Assembly: GCA_900554345.1 (NCBI GenBank)
Contig: USHH01000026.1
Location: 1-16,248, forward strand
Length of the DNA: 16,248 bases
DNA from: an uncultured Bacteroidales bacterium
GTDB taxonomy: Bacteria > Bacteroidota > Bacteroidia > Bacteroidales > Muribaculaceae
Reading direction: 5' to 3'
Part shown: piece after piece, positions 7,083 to 14,682 of the stretch
Layout of the letters: the number at the start of each line of letters is the position of its first letter
Position numbering within the stretch: position 1 is the stretch's first letter
Position numbers and translations under genes: made by a program
Notes under the pieces: generated by a model
Database searches by the model: none
Told to the model about the DNA's origin: nothing
The model's input: the letters and a program-made list of their open reading frames with translations, nothing else

Positions 7083-8738
7083 TTATCTCCTGACGGTCTT
7101 GAAGACGCGTGTCGTGCCGTCGGCATAGCTGACCTTGCGGAGCAGGATGCCACGGGCGTCAGCGCTCACCTCCATGCCGGAGAGGTCGTAATACCTCTCG
7201 TCTACAGTCTGGCGGTCGATCCCGGTCTCATCAATGCCGCTTATGTCGACGTTCATGATGTCAGACTCGTTGCGCACCCCGTCCACGATGTAGACGCTGC
7301 GCACTCCGATGCTCTCGACGGGGAAATTGAATAGAATCTCGTGGATGCCTGTTCTTTCCTGCCAGGCGCTGAGAAGCTCTCCGCCGGGAAGAGTGTAACG
7401 GTAAGGCACGAGCGAGAGGCCATCCTCGGGGACACCCGGGAATTGGTCGGGCATGAAGGTATAGGGCTCGCCATCGACAAACACCTCATAGAAGAGGCAG
7501 TCGGGATCCATCAGCATTCCTTCGACGTCGTTCTGTGGAATGTTGTAGCGCAGATATGTCAGATCGGGGAAGCCTCCGCCCATCTCGAAAATCTTATATT
7601 CCCCAGATTCCGGCGCGCATGGCACAGCGGGTTTGCCAAGCTTGTCGCTGAAAACCAGACTTGCCGGATAGTTTGTGAATGAGAAAACAAATGATATGAA
7701 CCTGGAACCCACCTCCTGCCAGATACCATCCTTGATGTTTGAAGTAGCTGCATAATGGTTGTCACCTCTGTTTGCCAGTTCAAACTCCTGAAGCACGTCG
7801 ACATACACAAGATCCGGATTCTCAGGGTCGGCATCAGGCGATACATTAGCACCGTAGGCATAGTACCACATCGGCTCGATGGAGCCGTTATCGAAGATTC
7901 CCAGGAGCTGCATGGAGTCAAACCGGAAACCCTCAGGTGTGACCCTCCCCTTAATCCAGGATTCCGGGAGTGTGTTAAAGATACCCTGAATCCACACATC
8001 GTCACCGTCGCCGTAGCCAACCTTGACGTAGTTGCCGTTGTCGCCGACCTGCCATGCTGCTGTGACAGTTTCGAGTCCAGCCGGAGGAGTCACGATTTCT
8101 TCTGTCTGAGGCTTGTAGACGTATCTGGAGTCGCCATAGCCCCCGAACTGACCGTCAACGGCCCATCCTATCACCAGATTCTCATCTTCCTCGATAGTCT
8201 GTAGAGTCCCGTCTTTGGAGAGCGACATGTGATAGGTCTGACTCTCGTTGAGTGTGCAGCCGGTCACCCACCCATCTTCATAGCCGTCTACCGTGAAGAG
8301 GTAGAAATCAAGGGGTAAGCCGTTGCCGACAGTACCCATGTGCTGGGGAAACTCGAAGGTGACGATGCCGTCCTCGCCGAGTGTGCCCTTGATATAGTAT
8401 TCGCCGAGGATATTGTTGATTGCTCTCGAGAGATATACCGAGCCGTCTTCGGCGAAATATCCGTCAGCCCATCCGCTGGTAGCCTCCGCTTCAATCAGGT
8501 AGGTGAAGACAGGGGCGATGTTACGGGACGAGCGGATATATTCCACACGCTCGCCTTCCGGCTCCCAGGGGCCGGGAATGTCGTCGGCGCGGGTAGCCGT
8601 TGTCTCGATGCTCTCGTCGAGCCGCAGATAGCTCATGTCGGAGGGCTTCACGTTGCGCGGATTCACATCCACCGCTGGGGCGGCAGTCGCCGCGAAAGCC
8701 ATGGCCGTAGCCAAGATGCTTGTGTAGATTTTTTTCAT
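7083..8738 (-). CDS. Exported protein with T9SS-like C-terminal tail, function unknown
   Basis: A 551-residue protein from the ATG at 8738, which opens a clear Sec signal peptide (MKKIYTSILATAMAFAATAAPA). An ATG 15 codons upstream lies between the -7 box and this start and would bury the signal, so it is not used. The mature part is beta-rich and acidic, with many Tyr, Trp, Gly and Asp residues and segments such as GYFAEDGSVYLSR and YYIKGTLGEDGIVTFEFPQ. This suggests a beta-propeller or stacked beta-sheet fold, with no catalytic motif I recognise. The tail (about 505-551) has YYDLSGMEVS, GILLRKVSYADG and the terminal FKTVRR. It parallels the tail of the 890-aa protein (DGRTVAS, GVYVAVVTFADG, FKFVRF). 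The gene is divergent from regulator 2, as the 890-aa gene is from regulator 1. The family is uncommon outside Bacteroidales as far as I know. Confidence 0.85.
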   Translation of the reverse strand: MKKIYTSILATAMAFAATAAPAVDVNPRNVKPSDMSYLRLDESIETTATRADDIPGPWEPEGERVEYIRSSRNIAPVFTYLIEAEATSGWADGYFAEDGSVYLSRAINNILGEYYIKGTLGEDGIVTFEFPQHMGTVGNGLPLDFYLFTVDGYEDGWVTGCTLNESQTYHMSLSKDGTLQTIEEDENLVIGWAVDGQFGGYGDSRYVYKPQTEEIVTPPAGLETVTAAWQVGDNGNYVKVGYGDGDDVWIQGIFNTLPESWIKGRVTPEGFRFDSMQLLGIFDNGSIEPMWYYAYGANVSPDADPENPDLVYVDVLQEFELANRGDNHYAATSNIKDGIWQEVGSRFISFVFSFTNYPASLVFSDKLGKPAVPCAPESGEYKIFEMGGGFPDLTYLRYNIPQNDVEGMLMDPDCLFYEVFVDGEPYTFMPDQFPGVPEDGLSLVPYRYTLPGGELLSAWQERTGIHEILFNFPVESIGVRSVYIVDGVRNESDIMNVDISGIDETGIDRQTVDERYYDLSGMEVSADARGILLRKVSYADGTTRVFKTVRR

Positions 8739-8761
8739 CAATCGTTTGAATTTTGATGTTC

Positions 8762-8775
8762 CGGAAATATTTCCG
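8762..8775. repeat. 14-bp perfect palindrome at the predicted transcript start
   Basis: CGGAAATATTTCCG (8762-8775) is a perfect palindrome and overlaps TTCCGGAA (8759-8766). It lies immediately downstream of the -7 box of the 551-aa gene promoter, where a bound repressor or an RNA hairpin at the 5' end would affect expression. Confidence 0.45.
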
Positions 8776-8780
8776 TGTGG

Positions 8781-8813
8781 CAAAATTATACATCCAAGCC
8801 ACCTACCAACAAA
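8781..8813 (-). promoter_or_regulatory. Promoter of the 551-aa secreted protein gene
   Basis: On the minus strand TTTG (8813-8810), a 21-nt spacer and TAATTTTG (8788-8781) match the Bacteroidetes consensus. The 21-nt spacing is the same as in the promoter of the 890-aa secreted protein gene. The leader to the ATG at 8738 is about 37 nt. Confidence 0.72.
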
Positions 8814-8823
8814 TTTTTAGCGT

Positions 8824-8863
8824 CTACATCCCGTCTACAACCATCATTTTTACCGCTACAACC
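8824..8863 (+). promoter_or_regulatory. Helically phased CTACAWCC repeats between the divergent promoters
   Basis: CTACATCC (8824-8831), CTACAACC (8835-8842) and CTACAACC (8856-8863) start 11 and 21 bp apart, one and two helical turns, so all three face the same side of the DNA. The latter two head longer matching segments (CTACAACCATYATTTTT). They lie between the -33 of the secreted-protein promoter and the -7 of regulator 2, a position from which both genes could be controlled. Confidence 0.5.
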
Positions 8864-8875
8864 ATTATTTTTTGC
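8857..8875 (+). promoter_or_regulatory. Conserved box upstream of regulator 2
   Basis: TACAACCATTATTTTTTGC matches the box at 3719-3737 upstream of regulator 1 in 17 of 19 positions. A second, weaker copy is at 8836-8854 (TACAACCATCATTTTTACC), 21 bp upstream. The weaker copy lies 40 bp from the -7 box, close to the 37 bp seen in module 1, whereas the better copy lies 19 bp from it. Confidence 0.5.
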
Positions 8876-8883
8876 TATTTTTG
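8876..8883 (+). promoter_or_regulatory. -7 box of regulator 2, nearly leaderless
   Basis: TATTTTTG (8876-8883) fits TAnnTTTG and ends 4 nt before the ATG at 8888. No TTTG exists at the 19-21 nt position upstream; the nearest candidate is TTAC at 8850-8853 with a 22-nt spacer. The promoter thus looks weak alone and may need an activator. Confidence 0.55.
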
Positions 8884-8887
8884 CGCC

Positions 8888-10576
8888 ATGAGAACCACAA
8901 TCGCGATAATTCTATTATTATTCATATCGTCGGCATGCCGGCGTCAGGCAAGCATCGACGGCCTATGGAAATGGGAACCCCTCACCCCTGAAGCCGACTC
9001 CCTGACCCTCGTGATAGAGGGGAAACTCACCGACGAGTTTGCCGACCACGATATCTCCCGGGAGGTGGAGGAATTCGGACGACTCGCCGCCGAGGCCGGG
9101 CCATCTACCCGCAACGCACTCCTCACATGCTGGCACTTCTGGAGAGGTGTCAGCTTTCACCACAACTTCATGCGCGACTCCTTCGTCAATGAGATGAAAC
9201 TGGCTCTCGAGACCGCAGACTCCATAAGGCGCCCATACGAGTTCCACCGGATCCACACCCGTCTCCTGTGGGAAAACGAGGAGCAGGGCATTGACATGCT
9301 CAAGCCGCTCCTCACCGACCTCGACTTCTATATGCAGCGCGGCGACAGCTGCATGTCGGCTCAATGCGCCATGATGGGCGCCAGCTCGCTGGCAGCCGCC
9401 GGACAAGACTCCCTCGCCGTAAGCTATTACACCCTGGGCGACTCCCTGCTCGCCCGCTGCGGTCTTGAATCCACAAGGAAAATATATAAAATCAATCTCG
9501 TCTCTATCCTCTTCAATACAGGAGACTCCGTGAAAGCCGACAGCCTGATGACGGCGCTGCTCGGCGAGCCCGAGGTGATGGCCCATCTCAGCTACAGCAA
9601 CGTTCTGCTGAGAAACACCTTCCTGCGAACGGGCGATGTGGCGTATCTGCGCCGTGCCTACATGCAGCTCGACGGCATGAGGGGTGCAAAAGGGCTGCGA
9701 GCATTCTACGAATCTCTTCTCGCCGGATACTACACGGATAAAAGCGATGGGGAAGACAGCGCCGCCCACTACACCGAGCTGACGCTGACACATCTCTCCG
9801 ATATCACCAATCTCTATCATAAAGCTGCCGCATATCAGGTTCTGGCCAGAAGATTTCACTCTACCGGCGACTATCGGAAATCCCATAATTATCTGCAACG
9901 CTACATCGCCACCTACGACTCGGCAGAGATGCGGCGCAATCCGGCGCGGGTGCTCCGTGTGCAGACGGAGCGCGAATTAGAAATCATGCGGCTCGAGAAA
10001 GACGCCGCCAGGCGCGACTCGCAGCTCATATGGCTCGCCGCGCTGCTGCTGCTGGCCATTGCGGGCGGATTCGGATGCTTCTTCTACATGCACCGCCGCC
10101 AGCGCCTGATCATGGAGAAGGACGCCGCCCTCCTCGAGGTGGAGAAGATGCGTCGCCGCGTCTCGGCCGCCGCGCTCGCCGTGGAGGAAAACACCGCCAT
10201 GTCGGAGGCGATAGAATCGGCCGTGGCCACCCTGCGCGACGACGGCAAGCTCGGCGACGAGGCCATGCGCGCCGTCAGCGGCGTGATGTCGCAGCACCGC
10301 CGCAAGAACCAGGAGCTCGGGAATATAACCGAGATGTTTGAATCGACCCATCCGCATTTCGTGGCCAACCTGAAAAGAGCGTGTCCCGGCATCGGCGACA
10401 CCCAGATAAAGCTGGCCTCGTTCATCATCATGGAGATGAGCAACCGTCAGATCGCGCTCTTCCTCAACATCCGGCAGGAGTCGGTGAGGCAGGCCAAATG
10501 GCGCCTCCGCGCCAGGCTGGGCATAGCGGAAGGGGAGAGCCTCGAGGAGGCTCTCCAGGCGCTTAACCATGCATAG
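8888..10576 (+). CDS. Membrane-anchored TPR/helix-turn-helix transcriptional regulator (regulator 2)
   Basis: A 562-residue protein from the ATG at 8888. The earlier in-frame ATG at 8753 lies upstream of the -7 box and reads through promoter sequence. The N terminus MRTTIAIILLLFISSAC gives a lipoprotein-like signal with Cys17, the same position as in regulator 1 and again followed by Arg. Residues 20-370 are helical and TPR-like (for example AAAGQDSLAVSYYTLGDSLLARCG, about 169-192). A transmembrane helix at about 380-400 is followed by HRRQR, a coiled coil at about 405-480 and a C-terminal helix-turn-helix at about 500-545 (IKLASFIIMEMSNRQIALFL, then SVRQAKWRLRARLGIAEGESLEEAL). MSN[KR]QIA, R[LR]R[TA][KR][ML]G[LI] and ESLE[DE]AL are shared with regulator 1, so the two are paralogues; the sensor parts are far more diverged. 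It is divergent from the 551-aa secreted-protein gene and ends 3 bp from the convergent mutS. Target genes are inferred, not seen. Confidence 0.85.
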   Translation: MRTTIAIILLLFISSACRRQASIDGLWKWEPLTPEADSLTLVIEGKLTDEFADHDISREVEEFGRLAAEAGPSTRNALLTCWHFWRGVSFHHNFMRDSFVNEMKLALETADSIRRPYEFHRIHTRLLWENEEQGIDMLKPLLTDLDFYMQRGDSCMSAQCAMMGASSLAAAGQDSLAVSYYTLGDSLLARCGLESTRKIYKINLVSILFNTGDSVKADSLMTALLGEPEVMAHLSYSNVLLRNTFLRTGDVAYLRRAYMQLDGMRGAKGLRAFYESLLAGYYTDKSDGEDSAAHYTELTLTHLSDITNLYHKAAAYQVLARRFHSTGDYRKSHNYLQRYIATYDSAEMRRNPARVLRVQTERELEIMRLEKDAARRDSQLIWLAALLLLAIAGGFGCFFYMHRRQRLIMEKDAALLEVEKMRRRVSAAALAVEENTAMSEAIESAVATLRDDGKLGDEAMRAVSGVMSQHRRKNQELGNITEMFESTHPHFVANLKRACPGIGDTQIKLASFIIMEMSNRQIALFLNIRQESVRQAKWRLRARLGIAEGESLEEALQALNHA

Positions 10577-10579
10577 GTG

Positions 10580-13228
10580 TCATTCCTTGCCGGTGAGGAG
10601 GCTCTGGAGCTCGTGGAGCTTCGTGAGGGCCTGCAGTGGCGTCAGGTTGTCGATGTCGATATGGAGCAGGGCGTCGCGTATCTGCGAGAGCAGGGGGTCG
10701 TCGAGCTGGAAGAGAGTCATCTGGTAGCCGTCGCGCGAGGCGCCGAGTCCCTTCACATTGGCCTTGCCCACACTCGGCGTGGCTCCGTCTTCACTGTCGC
10801 CGCCCTCCACCGTCTTGGCCGCCGACTCCAGCTGGCGCAGCACCTGCCCCGCCCGCTTCACGATCGACGGGGGCATCCCGGCGATCTTCGCCACGTGGAT
10901 GCCGAAGCTGTGGGCGCTTCCGCCGCGCTCCAGCTTGCGCAGAAACACGACCTTGCCCCCTATCTCCTTCACGCTCACATTGTAGTTGACGATGCGGCCG
11001 AAGGTGCTTTCCATCTCGTTGAGCTCGTGGTAATGGGTGGCGAAGAGGGTCTTCGGGCGGCAGCGTCCGTTCTCGTGGATATGCTCCACGATGGCCCAGG
11101 CTATGGAGATGCCGTCGTAGGTCGACGTGCCACGCCCCAGCTCGTCGAAGAGTATCAGCGAGCGCGGGCTCATGTTGTTGAGGATGGCCGCCGCCTCGTT
11201 CATCTCCACCATGAACGTCGACTCGCCCGACGAGATGTTGTCGCTGGCCCCCACGCGGGTGAAGATCTTGTCGACAAGCCCGATATGCGCCGCCTCCGCC
11301 GGCACGAACATTCCGGTCTGGGCCATAAGCGTGATGAGGGCCGTCTGGCGCAGCAGCGCCGACTTACCGCTCATGTTGGGGCCCGTGAGCATCATGATCT
11401 GGCGGCTTTCGCAGTCGAGGCTGACGGAATTGGCCACATACGACTCGCCGGGAGGCATGTTGCGCTCTATCACCGGGTGGCGCCCGTTGGTGATAGAGAG
11501 CCCGAGGCTGTCGTCGACCACCGGCCTGACATATCCGTAGGCCTCCGCCACATCGGCGTTGGAGCGCAGGCAGTCGACATAAGAGAGCGACGAGACGTTG
11601 GCGTGCAGGTCGGCGAGGCGGGAGCAGAGCGAGGCCACGAGCTCCTTATAGATGCGGTCTTCGATGGCCGCCATGCTGTCGCGCGCCCCGAGTATCCTGG
11701 CCTCGTAGTCCTTGAGCTCCTCCGTGATATAGCGCTCGGCGCCCGTGAGGGTCTGCTTGCGCGTCCATCCCTCCGGCACCTTGTCGCGGTGGGTGTTGCG
11801 CACCTCGAGATAATAGCCGAACACATTGTTGTAGCCGATCTTGAGCGAGGAGATGCCGGTGGCCTCGGCCTCGCGCCGGCGGATATCCTCGAGAGCCTGC
11901 GAGCTGTGGTCGCTGAGCTCGCGGAGGGCGTCGAGCTCGGGGTCGACGCCGTAGGCTATCACCCTGTCGGAGCGCAACGCGCCCGGCTGGGGAGGGAGGA
12001 TGGTGGCCTCTATCTTCGCGGCCACATCGTCGACCGGGGGCATGGTGGCGGCTATGGCCTTCATCACGTCGCTGTCGCTCTCGGCGAAAGCGCGGCGCAG
12101 CGCCGTGGCGCGTGCCGCTCCCTCGCGGAGCTGCCACATCTCGCGCGGCGTGATGCGGCCGTTGCCGAGACGCCCGGCGAGGCGCTCCATATCGCCTACG
12201 GGACGCAGCAGCTCGTAGACACGGCTGCGGAAGCCGGGGTCGCGGAAGAAGTACTCCGTGCCGTCGAGCCGACGTGTGATCTCATTGAGGTCGAGCTCCG
12301 GGAAGGTGAGCCACCAGGAGAGGCGGCGGGCACCCATCGGGGTCACCGTGCGGTCGACCACCGACAGGAGCGACTTGCCGTCGGGAGCCAGCGGCGCCAG
12401 CACCTCCAGATTGCGGAGCGTGAAGCGGTCGAGCCTCACGAAAGCGTCGCCGTCGATGCGTCGCAGCGACGTGATGTGGCTGAGCGAGGTGTGGCCCGTC
12501 ATCTCCAGATAGCATAGAATGCTGCCGGCGGCTATCACGGCCTCCGGCAGGTCGTCGACGCCGAAGCCCTTGAGGGTGGCGGTGGCAAACTGGCTCTGGA
12601 GCTTGCCGCGTGCCGTGTCGGCGGTGTAGACCCAGTCGTCGAGCTCATACACGGCGCATTTATGCGTTATGCGTGCGTCGCAGAAGGGCTTTGTGCCGCG
12701 CATGCGCAGCAGCTCGCGGGGCGCCATGGAGCAGAGCATCTTGTCGGCCTCCTCCGGAGTGGTGCGTGTGCAGAGAAACTCTCCCGTGGTGATGTCGAGG
12801 AAGGCCATGCCCACCCAGGGCTTTCCCACATGGATGGCGGCGAGGAAGACGCGCTCGCGCTCCTCGAGCGGCATCGTGGAGGTGTTGACGCCGGGAGTGA
12901 CGAGCTCCGTGATGCCGCGCTTCACGAGCTTCCTGGTGAGCTTGGGATCTTCGAGCTGCTCGCAGATGGCCACACGGCGGCCGGCCCTCACCAGCTTCGG
13001 CAGATATGTGTCGAGGGCGTGGTGGGGAAAGCCGGCCAGCTCTATCGAGGCCGCCTTGCCGTTGGCGCGCCGCGTGAGCGTGATGCCGAGGATCTCGCTG
13101 GCGGTGACGGCGTCTTCGCAGAAGGTCTCGTAGAAGTCGCCCACACGGAAGAGGAGGACAGCGTCGGGATGCTTCTTCTTCATCTCGCTGTATTGTTTCA
13201 TCAGAGGGGTTTCTGCGACATTGGCCAT
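10580..13228 (-). CDS. mutS: DNA mismatch repair protein MutS
   Basis: An 882-residue protein. The mismatch-reading motif GDFYETF is at 30-36, with the Phe-x-Glu at 32-34. The connector, lever and clamp regions follow. The ATPase has Walker A GPNMSGKS (616-623), Walker B LILFDELGRGTS with the Asp-Glu at 695-696, and the ATHYHEL motif. MutS homodimers find mismatches and small loops and recruit MutL. All key residues are present and the length is normal for Bacteroidales. The ATG at 13228 (MANVAETPLMKQY) is chosen because it gives the usual short lead to the mismatch domain; the upstream extension of 27 codons starts inside the mgtE end and is Pro/Ser-rich. It follows mgtE by 61 bp on the same strand without a visible promoter, so it is probably read from upstream. 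It converges with regulator 2 at a 3-bp gap. Confidence 0.97.
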   Translation of the reverse strand: MANVAETPLMKQYSEMKKKHPDAVLLFRVGDFYETFCEDAVTASEILGITLTRRANGKAASIELAGFPHHALDTYLPKLVRAGRRVAICEQLEDPKLTRKLVKRGITELVTPGVNTSTMPLEERERVFLAAIHVGKPWVGMAFLDITTGEFLCTRTTPEEADKMLCSMAPRELLRMRGTKPFCDARITHKCAVYELDDWVYTADTARGKLQSQFATATLKGFGVDDLPEAVIAAGSILCYLEMTGHTSLSHITSLRRIDGDAFVRLDRFTLRNLEVLAPLAPDGKSLLSVVDRTVTPMGARRLSWWLTFPELDLNEITRRLDGTEYFFRDPGFRSRVYELLRPVGDMERLAGRLGNGRITPREMWQLREGAARATALRRAFAESDSDVMKAIAATMPPVDDVAAKIEATILPPQPGALRSDRVIAYGVDPELDALRELSDHSSQALEDIRRREAEATGISSLKIGYNNVFGYYLEVRNTHRDKVPEGWTRKQTLTGAERYITEELKDYEARILGARDSMAAIEDRIYKELVASLCSRLADLHANVSSLSYVDCLRSNADVAEAYGYVRPVVDDSLGLSITNGRHPVIERNMPPGESYVANSVSLDCESRQIMMLTGPNMSGKSALLRQTALITLMAQTGMFVPAEAAHIGLVDKIFTRVGASDNISSGESTFMVEMNEAAAILNNMSPRSLILFDELGRGTSTYDGISIAWAIVEHIHENGRCRPKTLFATHYHELNEMESTFGRIVNYNVSVKEIGGKVVFLRKLERGGSAHSFGIHVAKIAGMPPSIVKRAGQVLRQLESAAKTVEGGDSEDGATPSVGKANVKGLGASRDGYQMTLFQLDDPLLSQIRDALLHIDIDNLTPLQALTKLHELQSLLTGKE

Positions 13229-13289
13229 CTTTCTTACTGTGTATGCTGGTGTTGGGTTACTGTATCTTTGTGTTGGCTGAGGAGAGGGA

Positions 13290-14663
13290 TCACCTGATGC
13301 CGAAGGCATGCATCATCCACGTGGACATTCCCACATAGATGAGGAGGCCCACCACATCGTTGGTGATCTGGATGAAGGGGCCAGTGGCGAGCGCCGGGTT
13401 GACCTTGAAGCGCTCGAGGGTGAGGGGCACGAGGGTGCCGAAGACGGTGGCGAAGATCACCACCGCGAAGAGACTGGCGGCCACCGCCACGGCCACCGCG
13501 TAATGTATGTCGCCGGGCTGGGTGAGCGCCACATAGACGAACACCACGCTCGAGATCACCACGGCGTTGAGCATAGCCACGAGAAACTCGCGGCCGATCT
13601 GGCTGCCGGCGTTCCTGATGTCGAGGCGTCCGTTGGCGAGGCCCTGCACCACGATGGCTGAGGCCTGGACGCCCACGTTGCCGCCGGTGCCCCCGATGAG
13701 GGGGATGAAGATGGCGAGGGCGGTGACGGCCGCTATCTGCGCCTCGAAGCCACCCAGGATGAGGGAGTTGACGATTCCTCCCACCACGCCGATGAGCAGC
13801 CAGGGGATGCGGGCCCGCGTCTGCGCTATCACGGAGTCGGAGGCGTCGACATCGCTCGAGATACCGGAAGCCAGCTGATAGTCGCGCTCGCTCTGCTCGC
13901 GCACCTCGTCCATGACGTCGTCGACGGTGATCTGCCCCACCAGGCGCCCGATGCTGTCGACAACAGGCACCGCCACGAGGTCGTATTTCTCGAAATCGAT
14001 GGCCACCTCGTCGATCGGCGTGTCGGTGCGCACCGACACCGGATCGGTCTCCATCACGTGCTTGATCTTCGACACCGAGGGGTGGGTGATCATCTTCTGC
14101 AGCGGCAGCACGCCGCGCAGGCGCGTGTCGTTGTCGACCACGTAGACGTTGTAGATGTCGTCGAGGTCCTCGGCCTGGCGCCGCATCTCGCTGATACACT
14201 CCGGCATGGAGAGGTTTTCGTTGACCATGATCATCTCCGTGCCCATGAGGCCGCCGGCGGTGTCCTCGTCATACTGCAGCAGGTCGACGATATCGCCGGC
14301 CTGCTCCACGTCGTCGATGTGCTGTATCACCTCGTCGCGGTCTTCCTCGTCGAGCTCCTGGATGAGGTCGACGGCGTCGTCGGTGTCGAGCAGGTCGATG
14401 AAGTGGCCGATCTGCTCGGGGTCCATCCCTTCGAGGAGCCTCTTGCGGTCTTCCTCGTCGAGCTCCATCAGCACGTCGGCCTTCTTCTCCTTGTCGTCGA
14501 TGAGGTTGAAGAGCCATTCGGCCTGCTTCAGGTTGAGCTCCTGGAAGAGCTCCGCGATGTCGGCCGGGTGGAGCTCCGCCACCTCGCGGCGTGCGGCCTC
14601 GCTCTGCTGGTTGTCGATGATTTCCTCTATACGCTCTATATCCGCTTCCGTAAATTCCTTCAT
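13290..14663 (-). CDS. mgtE: Magnesium transporter MgtE
   Basis: A 457-residue protein with the full MgtE layout. A cytoplasmic N domain (about 1-130) is rich in acidic helices (LLDTDDAVDLIQELDEEDRDEV). A pair of CBS domains (about 135-255) senses Mg2+. A connecting helix leads to five transmembrane helices (about 283-455). The pore signatures are PLIGGTGGNVGVQASAIVVQ (321-340) and GPFIQITNDVVGLLIYVG (428-445); the Asp in the second (436) corresponds to the pore aspartate known from the family. It conducts Mg2+ into the cell and closes when cytoplasmic Mg2+ is high. It starts 19 bp after the gmd stop and is likely co-transcribed with it. No Mg2+-responsive leader (M-box type) is possible in a 19-bp gap, so any control must be at the protein or at an upstream promoter. 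Confidence 0.96.
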   Translation of the reverse strand: MKEFTEADIERIEEIIDNQQSEAARREVAELHPADIAELFQELNLKQAEWLFNLIDDKEKKADVLMELDEEDRKRLLEGMDPEQIGHFIDLLDTDDAVDLIQELDEEDRDEVIQHIDDVEQAGDIVDLLQYDEDTAGGLMGTEMIMVNENLSMPECISEMRRQAEDLDDIYNVYVVDNDTRLRGVLPLQKMITHPSVSKIKHVMETDPVSVRTDTPIDEVAIDFEKYDLVAVPVVDSIGRLVGQITVDDVMDEVREQSERDYQLASGISSDVDASDSVIAQTRARIPWLLIGVVGGIVNSLILGGFEAQIAAVTALAIFIPLIGGTGGNVGVQASAIVVQGLANGRLDIRNAGSQIGREFLVAMLNAVVISSVVFVYVALTQPGDIHYAVAVAVAASLFAVVIFATVFGTLVPLTLERFKVNPALATGPFIQITNDVVGLLIYVGMSTWMMHAFGIR

Positions 14664-14682
14664 AAGCGCAGATCCGTAAATT

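Noticed and set aside
10577..12517. 646-codon plus-strand open frame opposite mutS, and a 550-codon one at 1672-3324 opposite the 890-aa gene
   Set aside because: Both mirror GC-rich real genes. The translations are rich in His, Arg, Gly and Ala, lack domain signatures and have no promoter. The minus-strand frames have clear family motifs.
13263..13270. TATCTTTG on the plus strand between mutS and mgtE, a possible -7 box
   Set aside because: No TTTG at the required distance and no plus-strand gene downstream; it would fire antisense into mgtE. Probably chance.
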